A DNA stretch of 64,000 bases from Microlunatus parietis (GTDB lineage Bacteria > Actinomycetota > Actinomycetes > Propionibacteriales > Propionibacteriaceae). Position numbers and translations under genes: made by a program. The notes under the pieces are model-generated. The model was not told the origin of the DNA. It made no database searches and was given only the letters and a program-made list of their open reading frames with translations. Position 1 is the stretch's first letter; every line of letters starts with the position of its first letter. Shown one piece after another: positions 53,193 through 60,723 of this stretch. The stretch covers positions 3,224,001 to 3,288,000 of the forward strand of contig NZ_JACCBU010000001.1 in assembly GCF_013407955.1 (NCBI RefSeq). The letters are read 5' to 3'.

Positions 53193-53786
53193 GGCTGGCG
53201 CAGTGCCACTTGTCTCAGGCGGGAACCGCGACCTGTTGGGTGCCTTGAGTGTCAGATTCGGCATGGCTTGCTGGCTGTTGATGGACAGAGTGATGGACAG
53301 ATGATCATGAAGACTCCGAGGTCCTGTGTTACGGTCCATCCCCGCGATGCAGGCCTGCCGGTTACCCTGCGCCACACGTGTACGACCACACCGTCCGCGC
53401 ACTGCTCGATCGAGAAGATGCTCAGGCACGGCCCAGGCCAGCACCTGCCAGCCCTCCGGGATTTGGGCGGTGGCCGGGTGCACCGGGCCTCCCGATAGGT
53501 CGCGGCAGTGCCTTCGACCACCGATGCACCTATTCAGATCCGCAACCCAGCACGGACGGAAAGTACCGGCCCGCTCCCCGCAACAAGAAGCGTTCTGAGT
53601 CCCACAGTCGATTCCACGGATGAGCCCACTTTCCCGGCAAGCTTCCACAACGGGTGAGATCATGAACGAGGTGATTCAACCAGCCTCATGAGTTCCCGGA
53701 GGGATCGGCGGCCGGGGGAGCTTCGTGCCCGGCGCAAGCCGGGGGTCGAAGTCCCGACCCAACCGTCCAGCGAAGGGAGCACCACC
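53193..53786. other. Non-coding stretch with possible integrase relic and structured leader
   Basis: About 590 bp with no supported intact gene. Around 53357-53440 a plus-strand frame reads VTLRHTCTT ... IEKMLRHG, which resembles the LRHT...LGH end of a tyrosine integrase with deletions; this is weak. The last 90 bases hold the hairpins described at 53728-53760. Confidence 0.3.
53728..53760 (+). other. Two adjacent strong hairpins (candidate structured leader RNA)
   Basis: Hairpin A is CCCGGC-GCAA-GCCGGG (53728-53743), capped by a GNRA-type tetraloop. Hairpin B is GGGTCG-AAGTCC-CGACCC (53743-53760), sharing one base with A. They lie 27 bases before the ATG of the 55-aa membrane protein and just ahead of its ribosome-binding site AAGGGAG (53773-53779). 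A cis-acting RNA structure or small-RNA end is possible; no known riboswitch class was recognised. Confidence 0.4.
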
Positions 53787-53954
53787 ATGTGGGTTGCAAC
53801 TTGGATGGCCGTGGTCGTGCTCATTGCCTTAGCTTTGATCCGGCTCGCGGCAATTGTTGTTTCACTCTGGGGCGTTCCGCCCAAGGATCGCAGTAGGGTA
53901 CTACGAGCTCTCTCGAAGTGCTTTAAGTTTTGGCAGAACCGGCGGCGGAAGTAG
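53787..53954 (+). CDS. Small single-span membrane protein, 55 aa
   Basis: Reads MWVATWMAVVVLIALALIRL, AAIVVSLWGVPPKDRSRVLR, then a basic tail rich in Lys/Arg/Trp. One hydrophobic span with a positively charged C-terminus. ATG 53787 has AAGGGAG 7 bases upstream. A longer in-frame start at 53688 would cover the hairpins and is rejected. It is convergent to the retron RT across a strong hairpin. It could be a small toxin or effector; no family recognised. Confidence 0.55.
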   Translation: MWVATWMAVVVLIALALIRLAAIVVSLWGVPPKDRSRVLRALSKCFKFWQNRRRK

Positions 53955-53960
53955 CACCAG

Positions 53961-53991
53961 GGTGTGGCCCTCTCGACGAGAGGGCCACACC
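53961..53991. terminator. Strong palindromic terminator between small membrane protein and retron RT
   Basis: GGTGTGGCCCTCTCG (53961-53975) is perfectly complementary to CGAGAGGGCCACACC (53977-53991), effectively a 13-bp stem with a CGACG loop. It stands 6 bases after the 55-aa gene and 76 bases after the RT stop, which is suited to end both transcripts. Confidence 0.7.
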
Positions 53992-54067
53992 AATCCAACC
54001 CCGGAGTTCAGGCCCACACCTAGGGACGTCAGCCTGACCCGTGCCAGACCCGCGGGGCTGAATATCT

Positions 54068-55030
54068 CTAGAAGTCGATACCGATGTCCTCCCAGAACAG
54101 TTCCAGGCCGTCCTCGGGACTCTCATCGTCCGGCCTCCCGACCAACAAGCCTGCGGATCGGATGGCGTCGTGCAGCTCCAGGCCAAGGTCGTAATCTACA
54201 TGCTTGACATGATTTATATGGCCCAGGAGCTTACGCTTCCCGAGGACTGACGCCCCAAAGCCCGATCGCACTACGTGGTGGACTTCAAGTCGCAGGAACC
54301 GCTTCATATTTCGCGGTATATGCGGGCCGTTGGGGTCGTTCACCGACAGGCCGGTCACGTACTGCGCGTGGCCGGCACGCATGAAGCGTGTCTTGCGGTC
54401 TTGTATCTCCCAGCCCTGGCTCCTCAGAACTCCTTCAATCTCCAACCTAATCTGATCATCGAGGTGCTCTCCCGAGAATGACAAGTCGTCGACGTACCGA
54501 GTGTAGCTCAGGGAGTATGATTTGGCACAGTCACCGAGAAGCGCATCAGTGCCATCGAAGATCATATTCGCGAGTAGCGGGCTCGTACTGAACCCCACAG
54601 GGAGAAATCCACCTAGAGTCGTACACCGTGCAACAAGCGCGCTTGATTCAGGATCAGCTTCTGACGTCCGAAGCGCATCTTCGACTTGGCTGACCGAAAT
54701 CGACTCGAAGAATCGACGAATATCGATCCGGAGAACTACCTTTTTCCCCACATGCGCGCGCGCATTCGTCAATATGCCGCGCTGCTTTACACATCCATGA
54801 ACACAGTCGCGCGGAACGAAACTTAGTTGAGCTTCAAGACTTCGCCGAATGCCCTTTATGATTGAGTCGAGCGTGGTCGTGAGGCGAACCACGCGACGAA
54901 ATCTCCCTCGCCTTGAAGGGATCCTCAGTATCGTGAATCCTGTTTCCGCCTCAAGAATCCGAGCAGTCTTGTCAAGCGTTCCTGGCGGAACGCCCATCAT
55001 GCGTTCGATTTGATCAACCGTGACTGCCAT
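54068..55030 (-). CDS. Retron reverse transcriptase
   Basis: A 320-aa reverse transcriptase. Retron signatures are present: NARAH (NAxxH motif of region X) in ILTNARAHVGKK, and VTG (region Y) in QYVTGLSVNDP. The RT core shows LRIDIRRFFESIS, LPVGFSTSPLLANMIFDG and the active site YTRYVDDLSFSG (YVDD). It lacks maturase and integrase domains, so is not a group II intron. It would make msDNA from a cognate ncRNA. ATG 55030 lies 104 bp after the DUF3800 gene, a gap that contains a candidate a1/a2 stem. GC is visibly lower than in the chromosome, indicating recent transfer. Confidence 0.9.
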   Translation of the reverse strand: MAVTVDQIERMMGVPPGTLDKTARILEAETGFTILRIPSRRGRFRRVVRLTTTLDSIIKGIRRSLEAQLSFVPRDCVHGCVKQRGILTNARAHVGKKVVLRIDIRRFFESISVSQVEDALRTSEADPESSALVARCTTLGGFLPVGFSTSPLLANMIFDGTDALLGDCAKSYSLSYTRYVDDLSFSGEHLDDQIRLEIEGVLRSQGWEIQDRKTRFMRAGHAQYVTGLSVNDPNGPHIPRNMKRFLRLEVHHVVRSGFGASVLGKRKLLGHINHVKHVDYDLGLELHDAIRSAGLLVGRPDDESPEDGLELFWEDIGIDF

Positions 55031-55134
55031 TTCGAATTCCAGACTAAAGGATGGAGGTGAGCCGAAGTGCCTGATCTAACTTCCTGTCGCATGCGTCCTA
55101 GCACGCCCAAGGCGTCACCCCCATCCGCGCGATA
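55031..55134 (-). ncRNA. Candidate retron ncRNA region upstream of the RT
   Basis: In transcript sense, GGATGGGGGTGA (55126-55115) and TCACCTCCATCC (55060-55049) form a 12-bp stem with one G-U pair, enclosing 54 bases that include the hairpin ACGCC-TTG-GGCGT (55115-55103). Long complementary ends just 5' of the RT are the hallmark of retron a1/a2. The enclosed length (78 nt in all) is short for msr plus msd, so the true RNA may start inside the DUF3800 gene, or this stem may serve another role. Confidence 0.4.
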
Positions 55135-55871
55135 TCATATCATAGGACTAAAGGGCAGGTCCCGTCGAGAGAAAGTATGGCCGCCATCATCTATCGAACG
55201 TATTAGCGAGATTGACCGTCGAAGCACATTCAGGTTGCGCCAAGTGAAGTCACTTGGCGACTGAGTCATCGCCTCACACTGCCTGTACCCCTTGTACCAA
55301 CGAGAGAAGGTGAGCATCGTATAGTCACACACTGACAGGAGATGCGGCTGCATCTTTGGCGTTATATTCACTTCGACGAGCGGCTTGCGCCTGCCCAGGG
55401 ATCGCAGACAGTGCCTCACAACTGGGTCAAAGTAGGGCTGGAGCTCGTCATTCTGTTCGAAATACATCTTTATAACGCGCCTCCCCCGATACCGGCGCAG
55501 TACTGTTCTTATCAGTTCGCGATAGAGAAGTAGAGTCGTTCTAACTTTTCCTAGCGGACCGCCTCAGAAAAGAAGAGATAAGAATTGAACCCCAACGTGT
55601 GGCCAAGGAATGGAACGAATCGACCAGCGACATCGGCCGAGTCATTCGACATGTGAAATCCGTCAGACTTGAAACGCTGGAAGGAATCCAATTCGTCCAG
55701 CCAGCTATATCCAGTGAGCTCCTCATACAGTCGCTGGATCGAATCATTAATCGTCGCAAAATCGGACTCCGCGACCGTGGCCCCAACGCAAACCATCGGG
55801 TCAAATGACTCATCGAGCGCGACATGAATGATTCCATCTGCGTCTGCCTCATCCTCTTGCGACTGAGTCAC
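55135..55871 (-). pseudogene. DUF3800 protein (retron accessory), frameshifted
   Basis: The N-terminal part has the DUF3800 start IIHVALDESFD with the acidic DE, then VCVGATVAESDFATINDSI, ending SEAVR at a stop at 55551. The C-terminal part in another frame continues GKVRTTLLLYRELIRTVLRR ... EVNITPKMQPHLLSVCDYTM, with the conserved late Asp. One added base near 55552 joins them. DUF3800 is an RNase H-like nuclease-type domain known as an accessory of one retron class (type VII as I recall). A programmed shift, real mutation or consensus error are all possible. Confidence 0.75.
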
Positions 55872-55913
55872 AGACTCGATTGTAACACCAGATCAACCGT
55901 TGCCGAAGATCGG

Positions 55914-56834
55914 TCAGAATATCCACTTCCAGTCAAGGATTGGGCCGATGCGCCAGTTCCTGACGAACGGTTCGGCTCGCGTCGAGACACTGCTTCGCAC
56001 ATCAGATGCTAGCCAGCCGACCCTGTTGTCACTCCAATTACCCTCTTTGCGGATCACATTCTCTGCCCGAAGCGAGGCGTCGATAGCCTTCGCGTGCAGG
56101 CCAAGAGCAATCCCCGCATCGCGGCCTTCAAATTTGGATCTGCTGAAGGCGAACGGGCCCGCTTGGCCCGCGGTGTCTATTTCAACTCCGTTGCACATGA
56201 GTCGACCGCGGTCGAATATGACCCGGTCCGGCGCGGAGAATCGAACCCGTAAGATAACATCGCGAGGACCGTGCCGGATCGTTAAAGTCGAGCCAATAAA
56301 CTCTGCGTCCCAGTGTCGCGTCTTGAAGCGTAGTTCATTGTCATCCAGCAACAGTTGCACCTGGTTAGCCAGATCGAGAACAACAGCCGACACAAGATGA
56401 CGACCAGACTCGACACGAGTCGAGAACAGAGGGATTCCGTGAACAACGACCCCAACGAACCTCTTCATCCCGCGCTTAAGCGTGAATTCCGTTGTCCCGA
56501 TCTCCACAGTAATCGCGTTATCGCCATATGCCATTGCATATCCTGGCGTGGATGCGGCCTGGAGGTTCGCGGGTCTGCAATCTGCCAGCTCGACTAACTT
56601 CTCCGGCAAGAATCCTCTGGTCTTCTCGCTGTGATGATTGGGGCACAGGAGGGTGATCTCTTCTGCGACATGCCGCCGCGTTGTTGACCAGCCTCCAGCC
56701 ATGTGGTCATACTCGACGATGGGATTCCCACATATCACGCAACCGTAGCCGCACCTTTGACGCACAATGCGCTTTACCGCATTTGGAATGTTCGAACGGT
56801 CGCTCACATCCGGCCTCGTCGAGTGCTCGACCAC
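55914..56834 (-). CDS. HNH endonuclease with long C-terminal domain
   Basis: A 306-aa protein. The HNH module is near the N-terminus: RIVRQRCGYGCVICGNPIVEYDHM, then EEITLLCPNHHSEKTRG, with two CxxC-type zinc pairs, the catalytic D-H and the final N-H-H. The C-terminal ~200 residues are beta-rich (AITVEIGTTEFTLKRGMKRF, LTIRHGPRDVILRVRFSAPD) and unrecognised. It starts at GTG 56834. It lies 42 bp upstream of DUF3800 and the retron RT on the same strand, with matching low GC, so it may be a third component of the retron system. Confidence 0.82.
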   Translation of the reverse strand: MVEHSTRPDVSDRSNIPNAVKRIVRQRCGYGCVICGNPIVEYDHMAGGWSTTRRHVAEEITLLCPNHHSEKTRGFLPEKLVELADCRPANLQAASTPGYAMAYGDNAITVEIGTTEFTLKRGMKRFVGVVVHGIPLFSTRVESGRHLVSAVVLDLANQVQLLLDDNELRFKTRHWDAEFIGSTLTIRHGPRDVILRVRFSAPDRVIFDRGRLMCNGVEIDTAGQAGPFAFSRSKFEGRDAGIALGLHAKAIDASLRAENVIRKEGNWSDNRVGWLASDVRSSVSTRAEPFVRNWRIGPILDWKWIF

Positions 56835-56931
56835 GACGCCCCAAGCGGAACGCCACGCAGGAACCCCAACATGCTGATCAAGTTACAGGACCTTTTGCGC
56901 TGCGGGGCTAGTTTTGGGACCTTGCCACCAG

Positions 56932-56985
56932 TGGTAGGGCCGTGGAACTCGAACCCACCCCACGGACTAAATGATCTTGAGGCAT
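56932..56985 (-). other. tRNA-like 3' remnant bounding the retron block
   Basis: On the minus strand the T-arm GTGGG-TTCGAGT-TCCAC and an acceptor end ending in ACCA (56935-56932) are recognisable; the anticodon part (around CTCAAGATCATTTAG) is too degraded to assign. Same orientation as the remnants at 49032 and 53141, with partial similarity to the latter (ACCAGTGG, CCGTGGA, ACTCGAA shared on the plus strand). Confidence 0.45.
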
Positions 56986-57027
56986 GAGCCCCGCCAGGCT
57001 GACAGAGGTCCTTGCGAGGATGTGCTC

Positions 57028-57480
57028 ATGGGGCTCGTACCGGATCTGCCGTCGCGACACGTTTGGGTGCACACCCACGGCAGCTACGCCGCGCCGTCAC
57101 CCGGAATCGTAGCCCTCTGGCTCCCACAACCCGGAACCGAGACCTGGCGGTGCCTGGTTGCCGTGCAGCGGACCCCCGCATCGGTCAGCGTCGTCTGGGT
57201 CCCGGCCGAGCTACTGGACCCGATCCCAGACCCGACGCCGGCTGGCTCTTGGACGGGCCGGCGGGGCACCCGCCACGCATGGCGAGGCCCGCTCTACGAC
57301 GGAGGCAGGCCCTCGCCCGCGTTAGTGCTCGACACCCGACGTGATGGCGGAAAATGGCAGGCCCAGATTGCAGCTGTCGACACTCACCAGGGCGACGTCT
57401 TGATTCGGTGGGAATCCCCCGACCAGATTCGACCCGTCACCGACGACACCGCGCCGCGGCGAACCCCCGGATCGGTGTAG
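57028..57480 (+). CDS. Hypothetical protein, 150 aa
   Basis: Unrecognised. Mainly beta by appearance (HVWVHTHGSYAAPSPGIVAL, WRCLVAVQRTPASVSVVWVP, GKWQAQIAAVDTHQGDVLIR), Pro/Trp-rich, no signal or membrane span. GC is again high, so it lies outside the AT-rich retron block. Start ATG 57028 or GTG 57022. Proteins of this look are frequent in actinobacterial integrative elements. It is followed by the 132-aa gene, 38 bp away. Confidence 0.5.
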   Translation: MGLVPDLPSRHVWVHTHGSYAAPSPGIVALWLPQPGTETWRCLVAVQRTPASVSVVWVPAELLDPIPDPTPAGSWTGRRGTRHAWRGPLYDGGRPSPALVLDTRRDGGKWQAQIAAVDTHQGDVLIRWESPDQIRPVTDDTAPRRTPGSV

Positions 57481-57518
57481 CTCTGGGAATTGTCAGTCCG
57501 TCGTGCGATCGTTGAATC

Positions 57519-57917
57519 ATGGATGTGCGCGCTGAGGACATCGAGAGGATCCCCCGTGGGAATCTCCGGGTGCCGCGTGCCGCGTTCGCGGAAGTCTGGC
57601 GTGCAGCGGAACTCCTCGGCAAGACTGAAGAGTACGCAACTGGTGTCTGTCTGATGTGCAGGTGGATTGCGTGCGCCACTGTCACATTCAACGGCCGGCC
57701 GGAACCAGCCCGAGCGCCAATCACCCACACCACCCGGCGCGCACACGAGGAGTTGCTGGAGCGCGAACATCTCGCGGCAGACAAGAAGGCTATCCGGGTC
57801 GCTGGCACTGACGATCCTCGGCGGCTGATCGTCGAGGGCGCAGCCGCGACGTTGAGATGGGCATGGAAGGGGCAGGGCCGGCCCCCACTGGACCTGCCAG
57901 CGGCCCAAGCGAGTTGA
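57519..57917 (+). CDS. Hypothetical protein, 132 aa
   Basis: Unrecognised. Starts MDVRAEDIERIPRGNLRVPR and contains a hydrophobic helix with two Cys (YATGVCLMCRWIACATVTFN), then TTRRAHEELLEREHLAADKK. Such sequences are found in actinobacterial plasmids and ICEs with no assigned role. Possibly co-transcribed with the 150-aa gene. It converges on the truncated methyltransferase gene. Confidence 0.5.
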   Translation: MDVRAEDIERIPRGNLRVPRAAFAEVWRAAELLGKTEEYATGVCLMCRWIACATVTFNGRPEPARAPITHTTRRAHEELLEREHLAADKKAIRVAGTDDPRRLIVEGAAATLRWAWKGQGRPPLDLPAAQAS

Positions 57918-57947
57918 GTCCACTCCACCCCATCGGGGTTGGATTTC

Positions 57948-59477
57948 TTAGAGGGCTTGAATGATGCGTCCGCCGATCCAGCGGGCGACGTTGACCGCGA
58001 CCGCGTTCCCGGCCTGCATCTGCTGCTCGCCGTTGTTGCCGTGGATCGTGTAGGCGGATGGGAATCGTTGGGCGTTGGCGGCTTCGCGGGGCTTGAGCAT
58101 CCGGAAGTAGCAGTCCTCGACAGCAACGCCGGCCTGGAGGAGTCCGTGAGCTTCGCGGGTCGCGACCGTCGACAGCGGCTGATCGGTCCGGTGGGGCTTA
58201 GCGCCCTTTCGGTATGGGATCACCAGGGTCGGCGCGGACTGCGCTACCGCCGCGGGAAGGGGCTCGGTGACGGGTTTGACGGCGTTCCGGTCGACGAGCC
58301 GGCCGCCGTACTGCTTCATGATCATCGCGCTCGGCGGCACGGTCAGGTAGTGGTGCCGGGCGGTAGCGAAGGTGTCGAGCGGCTGGCCCATCGGGGTCGG
58401 TCCGGCGTGGTTGCGGAGCATCGTCACGAACGGTCCCGGACTGACCAGGCCCTCGCGCTTCACGGTCGCGGTCGGCATGGGCTGCTGGTCCGGGTCGAAG
58501 GGTCGACCGTTGGATCCGCCGTGGTTGACGCCCATCACGAACTGCGGGGTCGCCGCGATCGCGTTTTGCGCGGTGGTGACCTGCGCCGGGGTCGGGCTGC
58601 CGTCGACCGGCCACGCCCTCAGGTAGGAGTTCGGGGCGCCGGACGCGCTGTCGTAGGTGTTCCCGCCAGCAGCGACCAGGGCCGGGTTCCCGATCGCGCG
58701 GAGTCCGTACTCGACCCGCCGCAACGTGTTGGCGCCGAGCGGGCGCATGCCGTGCTGTTCCCGGTCCCCGATCCGCACCCCGATATCGGTGAAGTCGATC
58801 GCCGCCGCGGCCGGTGCGGTGAAGGGCTCGATCACGCCGTGGTCACCGACCGGGCACACGTACAGGTACTGGGTTCCGTACTTGCCGATCGTGCGCCCAA
58901 GGAATGTCTGTTGGCCCTTGCGCGGCTTCCACCACTGCACGGCTTCCACGACCTGGTCGCAACGCGGGCAATAGGCCAAGGGACGCGGTGACATGTCGGG
59001 CTGCTTGATGCCGGTACGGGTGAAGATCCCGTAGATCCTGTCCCGCCACTGGGGCGCGGGGTCGTTGCCCTGCAAGTCGAACGCGTGGGCGGCGGAGATC
59101 GAAATGAACTGCTGCTGGTAGCCGAGCGCGGCCATGCCTGCCAGCCACACGTCGAACAGTTCCCAGTCGGCCGCCTCGACGACGTTCTCGATCACCACGA
59201 ACGGGTAGCGGTGCAGCTCGGCGGCCCGGATCACCTCCCAGAACGTCACCCTGGTCCGTTCGAACGCCGCAGTCGGCACGTGGCCGTGGTCCTCGAACAG
59301 GTCGAGCTGGTGGCCCTTCTTCCGCCGGCCGCCGGCCGGTGACAGCTCGGTGCAGATCGGCGAGGCCCACAGCACCAACGTCCGCGGCAGATACCGCAGA
59401 TCGATCTGGGACACGTCCGCGCACAGGTGCTCGGTGTCGGGGTGGTTCGCCGAGTGGGTCTCGCACTGTTGACTGCA
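57948..59477 (-). pseudogene. C5-cytosine DNA methyltransferase, N-terminally truncated
   Basis: The readable part starts at GTG 59414 (488 codons). It retains the catalytic Cys motif (WASPICTELSPAGG), the ENV motif (FVVIENVVEAADW), a long target-recognition region with a CPRC ... CPVG zinc-like pair, and motif X (MQAGNAVAVNVARWIGG). Homologous coding extends about 18 codons further upstream (ETHSANHPDTEHLCADVSQ) to a TAG at 59480-59478. The expected first ~35 residues with the SAM-binding motif (DLFxGxGG) are missing. The break lies 50 bp before the recombinase gene, so a rearrangement there removed the N-terminus. The product should be inactive. Confidence 0.75.
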
Positions 59478-59526
59478 CTATCTCTGGTCCTGATCTTGTG
59501 GGCCACACACGTGGAGGTAGTTGCAG

Positions 59527-60723
59527 GTGGAGCTTCGGCAGGCCGTGCTGGAGGGGCGGGTTCGCATGCCCCAGCTTGGTGACGTGACAGTGACCGGGGA
59601 TCCCCGGCTTCCGTATTGGGTGGTCGATGGGGACGGTGTCCCGCTCGGCTACATCAGTGCTTTCCTCCGCGAGCTCGTGCTCGGCGACGGGAGTCCGCTG
59701 ACCTGCCGGTCTTACGGTCACGACCTGTTGCGGTGGTGGCGATTGCTGACGCTGCTTGAGGTCGAATGGGACCGGGCTACCAGGGTTGAGATCGAGTTGC
59801 TGATCAGCTGGATGCGGTCGGCGCCGAATCCGCAGCGGCGGCGCACCCGGACTGATGCGGAGTCGCCCGGTTCGGTGAACCTGAAGACGGGCAAGCCTAG
59901 CCTGGCCGCGGGTTATGCGAAGACGACGATCAATCATGCGCTGTCGTCGCTGTCGTCGTTCTACGCCTTCCATTTGCGCAATGGGGACGGGCCGCTGGTC
60001 AACCCGGTGCCGGAGTCTGCCGAGCGCCGCGCGTTGCTGGCGCACCGGAGCCCGATCGCGGCGCGGCCGGTGACTCGCCGGGCGCCGCTGCGCCAGCGGG
60101 TTGCCGATCGAGCGCCCCGCTCAATTCCGGAGCCGTTGTGGGAGGAGTTGTTCGGCGCGCTCCGCACGAACCGGGACCGGGCGCTGTTCGAGTGCTACGT
60201 GTCCAGCGGCGGCCGCGCCGAGGAGCTGCTGGGAATGCTCGGCCGGCACATCGATTGGGCTGGGCAACGGATCTGGGTCGTGTCCAAGGGGACTCGCGTG
60301 CTGGAGGCAGTGCCCGCCTCACCGGCCGCTTTCCGTTACCTGGCTTGGTATTTCGACGAGCACGGCGCACCTGGTCCGGACGATCCGGTCTGGCGAACGA
60401 TCCGCGGTCCGGTCCGGCCGCTGACTTATTGGGCGGCCCGGCGGGTGTTGCAGCGCGTCGATGAACGGTTGGGCACGAACTGGACGTTGCATGATCTGCG
60501 GCACACGGCTGCCTACCGGATGGCCGCCGATCCGAACATGTCGTTGGTCGAGGTGCAGACGGTGCTGCGGCACCGGCAGCTTTCCACGACCGAGCGGTAT
60601 CTGCAGCCGCGGACGGAGGAACTGTTCGACAAGCTCGCCGAGCACTTCGCGCGCCCGGTCGCCGCTCCGCAGTTCGCAGTCGGCTACGCCGCCGACGACG
60701 TGAAGACGGTGTTCGGTGGCTAG
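59527..60723 (+). CDS. Tyrosine recombinase, TnpA-like
   Basis: A 398-aa integrase-family protein. The N-terminal core-binding domain is about residues 40-150. Catalytic residues: Arg in YVSSGGRAEELLGM, Lys in VVSKGTRVLEAVP, His/Arg in LHDLRHTAAYRMA, His in VLRHRQLSTTERYLQP and nucleophile Tyr at the end of that string. GTG 59527 or TTG 59521 start. It overlaps the second recombinase by 8 bp. The paired arrangement resembles Tn554 tnpA/tnpB rather than a phage integrase. Confidence 0.88.
   Translation: MELRQAVLEGRVRMPQLGDVTVTGDPRLPYWVVDGDGVPLGYISAFLRELVLGDGSPLTCRSYGHDLLRWWRLLTLLEVEWDRATRVEIELLISWMRSAPNPQRRRTRTDAESPGSVNLKTGKPSLAAGYAKTTINHALSSLSSFYAFHLRNGDGPLVNPVPESAERRALLAHRSPIAARPVTRRAPLRQRVADRAPRSIPEPLWEELFGALRTNRDRALFECYVSSGGRAEELLGMLGRHIDWAGQRIWVVSKGTRVLEAVPASPAAFRYLAWYFDEHGAPGPDDPVWRTIRGPVRPLTYWAARRVLQRVDERLGTNWTLHDLRHTAAYRMAADPNMSLVEVQTVLRHRQLSTTERYLQPRTEELFDKLAEHFARPVAAPQFAVGYAADDVKTVFGG

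Noticed and set aside
52612-53304. 230-codon frame overlapping the XRE gene end
   Set aside because: Arg/Pro-rich mirror frame of the XRE gene; no domain.
53688-53786. N-terminal extension of the 55-aa membrane protein
   Set aside because: Would translate through two strong hairpins; the internal ATG 53787 has a proper ribosome-binding site.
54068-55030. RT as group II intron maturase or diversity-generating retroelement
   Set aside because: No maturase or HNH domain in the RT and no intron domain V-like structure; no variable/template repeat pair seen. NAxxH and VTG motifs fit a retron.
55872-55913. Retron ncRNA between the HNH and DUF3800 genes
   Set aside because: Only 42 bases, too short, and no complementary ends.
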